Shown here: piece after piece, positions 1 to 5,090 of the stretch | Layout of the letters: each line of letters begins with the position of its first letter | Numbering within the stretch: the first letter of the stretch is position 1 | From: Rhodocyclaceae bacterium | Lineage (GTDB): Bacteria > Pseudomonadota > Gammaproteobacteria > Burkholderiales > Rhodocyclaceae | Direction of reading: 5' to 3' | Assembly (NCBI GenBank): GCA_027325905.1 | Contig: DAIEEM010000116.1 | Span: 1 to 6,774, forward strand | Length of the DNA: 6,774 nt | The notes under the pieces: generated by a model | What the model saw: only the letters and a program-made list of their open reading frames with translations | The model's database searches: none | Told to the model about the DNA's origin: nothing | Program-made: the position numbers and the translations under genes

Positions 1-96
1 GCTTACTACAACAGCCGACGGCCTCACTCCGCCCTCGGCTACAAGCCTCCAGCTTCTCGCCTCGGCGGGAACAACCTATTGCAACTTAACACCTAG
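1..96 (+). CDS. 3' end of an IS transposase (rve integrase-type, IS481/IS3-like), partial
   Basis: Frame 1 from the window edge is open for 31 codons and ends in TAG at 94-96. The peptide has the YNSRRPHSALGYKPP signature that closes the DDE integrase core in IS3 and IS481 family transposases, followed by RLGGNNLLQLNT. The PP-x-SRL-..-NNLLxL tail looks more like IS481-type ends than IS3 OrfB, but this rests on memory of the family, not a search. The rest of the gene and the left end of the element lie outside the window. I found no clear terminal inverted repeat between the stop and the msrA stop at 152-154, so the right edge of the element is not placed. The element is convergent with msrA. 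Confidence 0.8.
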   Translation, partial: AYYNSRRPHSALGYKPPASRLGGNNLLQLNT

Positions 97-151
97 TCGG
101 CCCGGCAGGTGGCGCGGGCGGCGTTCGGCACCCGATCGAGCGGTAGCCGTT

Positions 152-697
152 TCACGGCGGGCTGGTCGGCCGCTTCAGGCGGGAGGCGAATTTTTGCCGC
201 AGCTTCGCCGCCTTGGGCGCGACGACGGCCGCGCAGTAGGGCTGCGCCGCGTTGTGCGCGAGGTAGTCCTGGTGGTGGTCCTCGGCGGGCCAGAAGGCGG
301 GGGCCGGCAGCACCTCGGTAACGATGGCGCCCGGCCAGGTCCGCGCCGCCTCGAGTTCGGCGATCAAGGCCCGCGCGACGCCTTCCTGCGCCGGCGCGCA
401 GGCGAAGATCACCGAGCGGTACTGCGTGCCGACGTCGTTGCCCTGGCGGTTCTTCGTCGTCGGGTCGTGAATGGCGAAGAAGGCTTCCAGCAGCGTGCGG
501 TAATCGATAATGCCGGGATCGAAGCGCACCTGCACCACTTCGGCGTGGCCGCTGTCGCCGTTGCAGACCTGGCGGTAGCTCGGGCTCTCGACATGCCCGC
601 CGCAGTAGCCGGAGACGACGGATTCGACGCCGTCGAGCTGGCGCAGCGCAGCTTCGAGACACCAGAAGCAGCCGCCGCCGAGGATCGCAGTTTCCAT
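152..697 (-). CDS. msrA: Peptide-methionine (S)-S-oxide reductase MsrA
   Basis: This 181-aa protein reduces the S-epimer of methionine sulfoxide, free or in proteins, using thioredoxin as reductant; it acts in the cytoplasm. The catalytic motif GGGCFWCLE lies at residues 7-15, with Cys10 as the predicted nucleophile. Other visible family residues are Glu53 in GHAEVV, and Asp88 and Tyr93 in NDVGTQYRS, matching the substrate-binding Glu/Asp/Tyr set of E. coli MsrA. EDHHQDYL is at 139-146, and PYC with Cys155 is a likely recycling cysteine. Length is normal for a single-domain MsrA; there is no MsrB fusion and no signal peptide. AAGGA lies 5 bases before the ATG, which supports this start. It is last in the minus-strand series, 34 bases after srkA, and faces the transposase remnant. 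A second cysteine, Cys13, sits inside the active-site motif, where many MsrAs have Gly or Ser. Confidence 0.95.
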   Translation of the reverse strand: METAILGGGCFWCLEAALRQLDGVESVVSGYCGGHVESPSYRQVCNGDSGHAEVVQVRFDPGIIDYRTLLEAFFAIHDPTTKNRQGNDVGTQYRSVIFACAPAQEGVARALIAELEAARTWPGAIVTEVLPAPAFWPAEDHHQDYLAHNAAQPYCAAVVAPKAAKLRQKFASRLKRPTSPP

Positions 698-731
698 GGC
701 CGTCCTTCACGTTTGCAGCGCGAATACTACG

Positions 732-1727
732 TCAGACCGGCCGCAACGGCGCTTCGTTCATCAGCGCGATCTGCTCGCGCAATTCGAGGATGCGGTCCTG
801 CCAGTAGCGCGGCGTGCCGAACCAGGGAAAGGCGGCGGGGAAAGCGGGATCGTGCCAGCGGCGCGCGATCCAGGCGCTGTAGTGGATCAGGCGCAGGGTG
901 CGCAGGGCTTCTATGAGATGCAGTTCGCGGTCGTCGAATTCGCGGAACTGCTCATAGCCGCGCAAGATCTGTCCGAGTTGGACGCCCATCGTCTGCTCGT
1001 CGCCGGACAGCAGCATCCAGAAATCCTGCACCGCCGGGCCGCTGCGGCTGTCGTCGAAGTCGACGAAGTGCGGGCCGCTCGTTGCGCCGCTGTCGGTCCA
1101 CAGTACGTTGCCCTTGTGGCAGTCGCCGTGCAGGCGCAGCGCCGCCACCTTGCCGGCGCGCTCATAGGCGTAGCGCACCCCTTCGAGCGCCTGGTCGACG
1201 ACGCTGCTCCATGCGGCTTCGAGTTCGGCCGGTATGAAGCCGCTGCCCAGCAGAAAGTCGCGCGGCTCCTCGCCGAAGGCGGCGATGTCGAGCGCGGGGC
1301 GCGCGGCGTAGCGTTCCAGCGCGCCGATGGCATGGATGCGGCCGAGAAAGCGTCCCATCCATTCGAGGATCTCCGGCCGGTCGAACTCGGGCGCGCGTCC
1401 GCCTTGCTTCGGGAACACGGCGAAGCGGAAGCCGGCGTGCGCGTGCAGTGTGCGCCCGGCGGCCGCCAGCGGCGGCACGACGGGAATCTCGCGGGCGAAC
1501 AGCTCGCGCGTGAAAGCGTGCTCTTCGAGGATCGCGGCGTCGCTCCAGCGGCCGGGGCGGTAGAACTTGGCGACGACCTGGCTGCCGTCGGCCAGCCCGA
1601 TCTGGTAGACGCGGTTCTCGAAGCTGTTCAGCGCCAGTTGGCGGCCGTCGCAGGCGAAGCCGGCGCTCTCGACGGCGTCGAGCACGCGATCCGGCGTCAG
1701 GCCGGCATAGGGAGCCGCTTTGCTCAT
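732..1727 (-). CDS. srkA: Stress response kinase A (SrkA/YihE/RdoA family Ser/Thr kinase)
   Basis: The 331-aa protein is close to the size of E. coli SrkA (328 aa), an aminoglycoside-phosphotransferase-fold Ser/Thr kinase that protects cells under oxidative and envelope stress. Visible landmarks are NSFENRVYQIG at 34-44 (nucleotide loop), VVAKFYRPGRW at 51-61 with Lys54 as the probable ATP-binding lysine, the catalytic-loop motif HGDCHKGNVLW at 200-210 (Asp202), and the metal-binding DFDDSRSGPAVQD at 223-235. The C-terminal IHYSAWIARRWHDPAFP (281-297) is also characteristic. The start is 10 bases after the methyltransferase stop and has no good Shine-Dalgarno sequence, which suggests coupled translation. 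Its place just before msrA fits an oxidative-damage role; co-regulation is inferred from spacing. The family assignment is firm, but the cellular substrates are unknown. Confidence 0.93.
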   Translation of the reverse strand: MSKAAPYAGLTPDRVLDAVESAGFACDGRQLALNSFENRVYQIGLADGSQVVAKFYRPGRWSDAAILEEHAFTRELFAREIPVVPPLAAAGRTLHAHAGFRFAVFPKQGGRAPEFDRPEILEWMGRFLGRIHAIGALERYAARPALDIAAFGEEPRDFLLGSGFIPAELEAAWSSVVDQALEGVRYAYERAGKVAALRLHGDCHKGNVLWTDSGATSGPHFVDFDDSRSGPAVQDFWMLLSGDEQTMGVQLGQILRGYEQFREFDDRELHLIEALRTLRLIHYSAWIARRWHDPAFPAAFPWFGTPRYWQDRILELREQIALMNEAPLRPV

Positions 1728-1737
1728 GGGGCGGCGG

Positions 1738-2472
1738 CTAGGCGCGGCCGACGCGCATGGCGATGGGCCAGACGATCTCGCGCGTGCCTTCGCCCCAGAG
1801 CGGCCGCAGCGCTTCGCCCAACGGCAGCGTTGGGTCGCGGTTCTCGGCCTGCCCCAGGTAGCGCGTGGCGGTCCAGGTACGCAAGTAGGCGAGTAGGTCG
1901 GCGAGCGTCCATTGCAGGCGGATCTCGAAGGCGGGCGCGGCGATTTCGGCGAAAGGGAAGGGCAGGCTGCGGTAGCCGTCGTCCACCCACTTGCGTTCGG
2001 CCGGCCACCACGAGGCGAGCACGCGCCCGTAGTAATCGGCGAAGATTTCGTCGATGCCCGGTTCGGCGCGCAACAACTGGTAAGTCCAGGCGGCGAGCAC
2101 GCCGCCGGGTTTCAGCACGCGCTTGGCTTCGGCGTAGAAGCGCTCGAAGTCGAACCAGTGCAGTGCCTGGGCGACGACGACGAGGTCGCAACTGGCGTCC
2201 GCCAGGCCGCTCGCCTCGGCGGGGGCGGCGCGGTATTCGATGCGCGGATGCGCCGCCGCCTCATGGACCTGGCGTGCCGAGAGGTCGGTGGCGACGACGC
2301 GGCCGTAGCGCGCGGCCAGCGGCACCGAAGCCTGGCCGTTGCCGCAGCCGCAGTCCCAGGCGAAATCGTGCGCCGCGGTCTGGGCGGCAATCCAGTCGAA
2401 AAGCGTTTCGGGATAGCCCGGGCGGAACTTGGCGTAACCGGCGGCGGCGCCGGAAAAATGATCGGCCGCCAT
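1738..2472 (-). CDS. Class I SAM-dependent methyltransferase
   Basis: This 244-aa cytoplasmic protein has a Rossmann-type methyltransferase domain in its N-terminal half. Motif I is AWDCGCGNGQASVPLA at 38-53; Asp63 in VVATDLS is the probable acidic residue binding the SAM ribose. DLVVVAQALHWFDFERF (96-112) and KRVLKPGGVLAAW (117-129) correspond to motifs around strands 4 and 5. The ALHWFD and YAKFRPGYP (13-21) features resemble the Methyltransf_11 group that includes trans-aconitate methyltransferase and yeast Crg1-like enzymes. The substrate cannot be told from sequence. I place the start at 2472, where the ATG shares one base with the TGA of the upstream membrane protein and GGAAGG lies 6 bases before it. 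The same frame stays open upstream to 2859, but that stretch runs antisense-in-frame through other genes and shows no methyltransferase features. Confidence 0.88.
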   Translation of the reverse strand: MAADHFSGAAAGYAKFRPGYPETLFDWIAAQTAAHDFAWDCGCGNGQASVPLAARYGRVVATDLSARQVHEAAAHPRIEYRAAPAEASGLADASCDLVVVAQALHWFDFERFYAEAKRVLKPGGVLAAWTYQLLRAEPGIDEIFADYYGRVLASWWPAERKWVDDGYRSLPFPFAEIAAPAFEIRLQWTLADLLAYLRTWTATRYLGQAENRDPTLPLGEALRPLWGEGTREIVWPIAMRVGRA

Positions 2473-2696
2473 CAGGCGCCTTCCCTTTCGGCGAGACGCC
2501 GCAGCACCAGCGGGAAAGCGCCGGTGAGGAAGCAGGCGATGGCCGAGACGATCAGCGCCCAGCCGCCGAGTTCGTCGCGGAACAGCGGATGCACGTCCTT
2601 CAACAGGCCGAAAAGCGCGGCGACGCCGACCAACAGGCAGGCCGTGCCGACGACGCTGAAAAATATGAACGTCCAGGGCCAGTGATGGCGCTTCAT
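2472..2696 (-). CDS. Small two-helix membrane protein, function unknown
   Basis: The protein has 74 residues. It starts with basic MKRHHWPW, then has a hydrophobic segment at about 8-32, a short polar loop (KDVHPLFRDELGG, 33-45), a second hydrophobic segment at about 46-64, and a basic C-terminus RRLAEREGA. This predicts two transmembrane helices with both ends in the cytoplasm. I do not recognise a family. The ATG at 2694-2696 overlaps the paaK copy A stop in an ATGA arrangement, with AGAGG 8 bases upstream. The stop overlaps the methyltransferase start by one base. Such tight overlaps on both sides support a real, translationally coupled gene. No function follows from the neighbours with any certainty. 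Confidence 0.75.
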   Translation of the reverse strand: MKRHHWPWTFIFFSVVGTACLLVGVAALFGLLKDVHPLFRDELGGWALIVSAIACFLTGAFPLVLRRLAEREGA

Positions 2697-4006
2697 TCCT
2701 TCGGCCTCTTGTCGATGACGCGTTTCGCCTTGCCGGCGGAACGCTCGACGCCGCCTTGTTCGACGACCTCGATCTTGGTGCTGATGCCGATGTAGGATTT
2801 GATGTGGTGCTGGAGTTCCCAGGCGGCGGCCTGGCGCACCGCGTCGGGCGCGCCGGCATGCTCGGGCTTGAGTTCGACGCGCACGGCGAGATCGTCGAGG
2901 TGGCCGCGGCGCGTCACTTCGATCTGGTAGTGCGCCGAGAGCTTCGGCGTCCGCAAGATCAGCTCCTCGATCTGGCTCGGGAAGACATTGACGCCGCGGA
3001 TGATCAGCATGTCGTCCGAGCGCCCGGTGATCTTGCCGATGCGGCGGAAGCTGCGCGCGCTCGGCGGCAACAGCGTGGTGAGGTCCTTGGTGCGATAGCG
3101 AATCACCGGCAGCGCTTCCTTGGAGAGCGAGGTGAATACGAGTTCGCCGGGCGAGCCGTCCGGCAGCACCGCGCCCGTGGCCGGATCGATGATTTCCGGA
3201 AAAAAGTGGTCTTCCCAGATGGTCGGGCCGTCGCGGCTCTCGATGCACTCGGCAGCCACGCCCGGACCCATGACTTCCGAGAGGCCGTAAAGATCCATCG
3301 CGGCGATGCCCAGCCGCGTTTCCATCTCCTGGCGCATGCCCTCGCCCCACGGTTCGGCGCCGAACATGCCGCGCTTGAGGCTGCACGCGGCCGGATCGAG
3401 TCCCTGGCGCGCGAACTCGTCGATGATGTTCATGACGTAGGACGGCGTACCGACGATCATGGTCGGCTTGAAGTCCTGGATCAACTGCACCTGGCGCTCG
3501 GTCTGGCCGCCGGAGATCGGCACCACGGCGCAGCCGATCCGCTCGGCGCCGTAATGCACGCCGAGCCCGCCGGTGAACAGGCCATAGCCGTGGGTGACGT
3601 GGATGATGTCGGTGCGCGAACCGCCGGCGGCGCGGATCGAGCGTGCCATGATCCCGGCCCAGGTGTCGATATCCCTGGCCGTATAGCCGACGACGGTCGG
3701 CTTGCCGGTGGTGCCCGAGGAGGCGTGGATGCGCACGATGTCGTCCATCGGCACGGCGAACATGCCGAAGGGGTAGGTGCGGCGCAGGTCCTCCTTCGTC
3801 GTGAAGGGAAACTTGGCGAGGTCGGCGAGCGACTTGAGGTCGTCCGGCACCAGCCCGAGGCTGTCGAACTTCTCGCGGTAATGCGGCACGCGCTCGTAGG
3901 CGTGGACGAGGGTGGCGCGCAGGCGGGCGAACTGGAGCGCCGCGATCTCGTCGCGGCTGGCGGTCTCGATGGGCTCTAGGCCGCAGGCATGGGCAGCGGA
4001 TTGCAT
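2693..4006 (-). CDS. paaK: Phenylacetate-CoA ligase (paaK copy A)
   Basis: This 437-aa adenylate-forming enzyme converts phenylacetate, ATP and CoA to phenylacetyl-CoA, AMP and pyrophosphate, the entry step of the aerobic phenylacetate pathway. Visible motifs are the P-loop ASSGTTGKPTV at 95-105, GAEPW at 216-220, the aromatic/adenine motif DLYGLSE at 238-244, YRTKDL at 304-309, the domain-hinge motif GRSDDMLIIRG at 328-338, and the C-terminal GKAKRV at 425-430 that carries the lysine expected for adenylation. Length is typical of PaaK. An in-frame TAG lies 9 bases before the ATG, so no longer start is possible; the N-terminus aligns with copy B apart from three extra residues. No clear Shine-Dalgarno sequence is present. 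It heads the five-gene minus-strand series. The substrate could be a phenylacetate analogue, since paralogues can differ in preference. Confidence 0.93.
   Translation of the reverse strand: MQSAAHACGLEPIETASRDEIAALQFARLRATLVHAYERVPHYREKFDSLGLVPDDLKSLADLAKFPFTTKEDLRRTYPFGMFAVPMDDIVRIHASSGTTGKPTVVGYTARDIDTWAGIMARSIRAAGGSRTDIIHVTHGYGLFTGGLGVHYGAERIGCAVVPISGGQTERQVQLIQDFKPTMIVGTPSYVMNIIDEFARQGLDPAACSLKRGMFGAEPWGEGMRQEMETRLGIAAMDLYGLSEVMGPGVAAECIESRDGPTIWEDHFFPEIIDPATGAVLPDGSPGELVFTSLSKEALPVIRYRTKDLTTLLPPSARSFRRIGKITGRSDDMLIIRGVNVFPSQIEELILRTPKLSAHYQIEVTRRGHLDDLAVRVELKPEHAGAPDAVRQAAAWELQHHIKSYIGISTKIEVVEQGGVERSAGKAKRVIDKRPKE
2962..3046. repeat. Near-identical tract shared by the two paaK genes, copy A side
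   Basis: These 85 bases match 5360-5444 in copy B with a single mismatch (C at 3023, G at 5421); the first 61 bases are identical. They encode the hinge region around GRSDDMLIIRGVNVFP. Sequence on either side diverges at silent positions. Confidence 0.85.
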
Positions 4007-4069
4007 GGGGCGCTATTGTCGCATTTCCTTGCCGGCACCGCCCCGCTTTGGGCTTCGGAGCGTACCAGC

Positions 4070-4098
4070 ATTGTGACGCGACGGGCCGCGTTAATCAA
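4070..4098 (-). promoter_or_regulatory. Weak candidate promoter for the paaK copy A operon
   Basis: On the minus strand TTGATT (4093-4098) and CACAAT (4070-4075) are separated by 17 bases; each matches the sigma-70 consensus at four of six positions. Transcription would start near 4063, leaving a leader of about 57 bases before the ATG. Its -35 box abuts the -35 box of the plus-strand promoter for the ORF6N gene. The match is poor enough that chance is a real alternative. Confidence 0.2.
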
Positions 4099-4126
4099 TT
4101 GACATGGCCGGGCGCCGCCGTACAAT
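4099..4126 (+). promoter_or_regulatory. Sigma-70 promoter of the ORF6N gene
   Basis: A perfect -35 box TTGACA (4099-4104) and a -10 box TACAAT (4121-4126, five of six consensus bases) are separated by 16 bases. Transcription should start at about 4132-4134, giving a leader of about 22 bases before the GTG start at 4155. An in-frame ATG at 4104 falls inside the -35 box and so could not be in this transcript. In such GC-rich DNA a near-consensus pair is unlikely by chance and points to constitutive, fairly strong expression unless repressed. Confidence 0.75.
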
Positions 4127-4143
4127 TCTCGTACCGCCAATCG

Positions 4144-4147
4144 GGAG
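4144..4147 (+). promoter_or_regulatory. Ribosome binding site that fixes the GTG start of the ORF6N gene
   Basis: GGAG within GGGAGAGA sits 7 bases before GTG at 4155-4157, in frame with the ORF6N domain. Together with the promoter immediately upstream, it makes GTG the preferred start over the in-frame ATG at 4104. Confidence 0.65.
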
Positions 4148-4154
4148 AGAGCCA

Positions 4155-4763
4155 GTGAACAGCGGGCAAATCGTTGCACCACGGCAATCATTGATCGGCA
4201 GCCGCATCCTGGTGCTGCGCGAGCAACGCGTAATGCTCGATGCCGATCTGGCGGAGCTTTACGACGTACAAACCAAAGTGCTGGTACAGGCAGTTAAGCG
4301 CAACCTGGCGCGCTTTCCGGAAGATTTTATGTTTCAGCTTGAGAAACAGGATCTTGCCGTCTTGAGGTCACAATCTGTGACCTCAAGTTCGACCCATGGC
4401 GGCCGTCGTACCGCGCCTTATGCTTTCACCGAGCAAGGCGTAGCCATGCTTTCGTCCGTGCTGGGCGGCCCGCGCGCCATCGCCGTCAATATTGAGATCA
4501 TGCGAACGTTCGTTCGAGTGCGCGAACTCGCGGCGACGCATCGCGACCTCGGCGAGCGGTTGGAAGAACTGGAACGCAAGACCGAAGCGTTGGCGATGCG
4601 GCACGATTCCATCGCTCACAATACCCGCGCGCAACTGAGACAAATCTTCGAGGCCATCCGGCAACTGACTACCCCGCCTGATCAGCCGAAGCGGCCTATC
4701 GGCTTTATCACCTCGGACGAAAAGCGCGGGAAGCCCCGCTCGGCGAGAGCGGCTCGCAAGTAG
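4155..4763 (+). CDS. ORF6N-domain protein (phage antirepressor-like)
   Basis: From the GTG start the protein has 202 residues. Residues about 13-105 form an ORF6N domain: SRILVLREQRVMLDADLAELY at its start, then LVQAVKRNLARFPEDFMFQL (43-62), VTSS at 75-78, and the highly conserved GGRRTAPYAFTEQGVAMLSS (82-101). A charged helix likely to form a coiled coil follows at about 124-150. The tail IFEAIRQL...PPDQPKRPIGF (164-184) is the usual end of this family. ORF6N is a DNA-binding-associated domain known from phage antirepressors; the stand-alone chromosomal forms have no established role, so a regulatory function is inference. The gene stands alone on the plus strand between two minus-strand paa operons. 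Its base composition looks less GC-rich than its neighbours, which suggests acquisition. It also contains a perfect palindrome at 4361-4387. Confidence 0.85.
   Translation: MNSGQIVAPRQSLIGSRILVLREQRVMLDADLAELYDVQTKVLVQAVKRNLARFPEDFMFQLEKQDLAVLRSQSVTSSSTHGGRRTAPYAFTEQGVAMLSSVLGGPRAIAVNIEIMRTFVRVRELAATHRDLGERLEELERKTEALAMRHDSIAHNTRAQLRQIFEAIRQLTTPPDQPKRPIGFITSDEKRGKPRSARAARK
4361..4387. repeat. Perfect inverted repeat (12-bp arms, 3-bp spacer) inside the ORF6N gene
   Basis: The left arm CTTGAGGTCACA (4361-4372) and right arm TGTGACCTCAAG (4376-4387) are exact reverse complements around ATC (4373-4375). The repeat covers codons 69-78 (VLRSQSVTSS), in the less regular stretch between the two conserved parts of the ORF6N domain. 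It could be a protein-binding operator or an RNA hairpin. No T tract follows, so it is not a standard intrinsic terminator. Confidence 0.9.
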
Positions 4764-4812
4764 ACCGCAGGAAACGGGGTCGGGAAATCGCGGGCTGCCG
4801 GACGGACCAAGC

Positions 4813-4866
4813 TTACTGCGCCAGCGCCGCCGGATTGTAGCGTTCGATCACCTCGTCGGGCGCTTT
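4813..4866 (-). pseudogene. Possible 3' remnant of an unidentified gene
   Basis: Reading the minus strand, 17 codons (KAPDEVIERYNPAALAQ) end in TAA at 4813-4815. Going upstream, the frame meets TAG at 4867-4869, exactly where the regulator-like sequence of the opposite strand begins. The peptide reads like a natural C-terminus, with ordered codon use, but is too short for me to assign. It may be chance coding-like sequence in GC-rich DNA. Confidence 0.25.
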
Positions 4867-5066
4867 CTACTTGGCTGGGCGTGACGCCGGAATGGCTGCG
4901 CTTCGGCGAGGCCGATGCGCCGCGCGTTGCCTATTCGGCGAAGGAGCCGGCGCCGACCGAAAGCGACATGGAACTGGTGCGCCAGTTTCGCCGCCTCAAC
5001 CCCGGCCACCGCGAGGCCGTGCGCGAGATGGTGCTGTCGCTGCTGAGGGTGGAGCGGCGGAAGTAG
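4866..5066 (+). pseudogene. 5'-truncated XRE-type HTH transcriptional regulator
   Basis: From about 4866 the plus strand reads STWLGVTPEWLRFGEADAP, and LGVTPEWLRFGE is the usual sequence closing the helix-turn-helix domain of XRE/Cro-type regulators. A linker and the C-terminal helix follow, with ESDMELVRQFRRLNPGHRE and REMVLSLLRVERRK, ending in TAG at 5064-5066. The first about 40-60 residues of the expected DNA-binding domain are missing: the open frame continues upstream for some codons (RRAL and before) but does not look like HTH sequence. A 61-codon frame could start at GTG 4881, but no Shine-Dalgarno sequence precedes it and it would lack the recognition helix, so I treat it as a relic. 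It converges on paaK copy B, with 24 bases between stops. The family call rests on recognising the motif by eye. Confidence 0.5.
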
Positions 5067-5090
5067 GCTACCACCGCGGAACCGCCCAAA

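Noticed and set aside
696..2795. A very long plus-strand frame (699 codons) opposite srkA and the methyltransferase.
   Set aside because: It is a mirror of real minus-strand genes in GC-rich DNA, is dominated by Arg/Ala/Gly, and carries no recognisable domain, while the opposite strand encodes well-known families.
1738..2859. A 373-codon version of the methyltransferase starting within paaK copy A.
   Set aside because: The extra N-terminus runs through the membrane protein gene and the paaK 3' end in another frame and is arginine/serine-rich low-complexity sequence. The ATG at 2472 has a good ribosome site and coupling to the upstream stop.
2756..3979. A 407-codon plus-strand frame opposite paaK copy A.
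   Set aside because: It has the His/Asp/Arg/Ala-rich composition typical of an antisense shadow, and the minus strand has all PaaK motifs.
4016..4024. A tiny upstream reading frame (ATG CGA CAA TAG) with AAGGA just before it, as a leader peptide for paaK copy A.
   Set aside because: It has only three codons, the AAGGA is one base from the ATG, which is too close for ribosome binding, and nothing in the sequence suggests attenuation.
4373..4387. Reading the ORF6N palindrome as a CRP/FNR-type site.
   Set aside because: CRP sites are TGTGA-N6-TCACA; here the order is reversed (TCACA-N3-TGTGA) and the site is deep inside a coding sequence.
4736..4757. Two overlapping short hairpins at the end of the ORF6N gene (CCGCTC/GAGCGG at 4736-4752 and GCGAG/CTCGC at 4743-4757) as a terminator.
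   Set aside because: Both lie before the stop codon, the stems are only 5-6 bp and compete with each other, and no T run follows. Such stems are common in GC-rich coding DNA.
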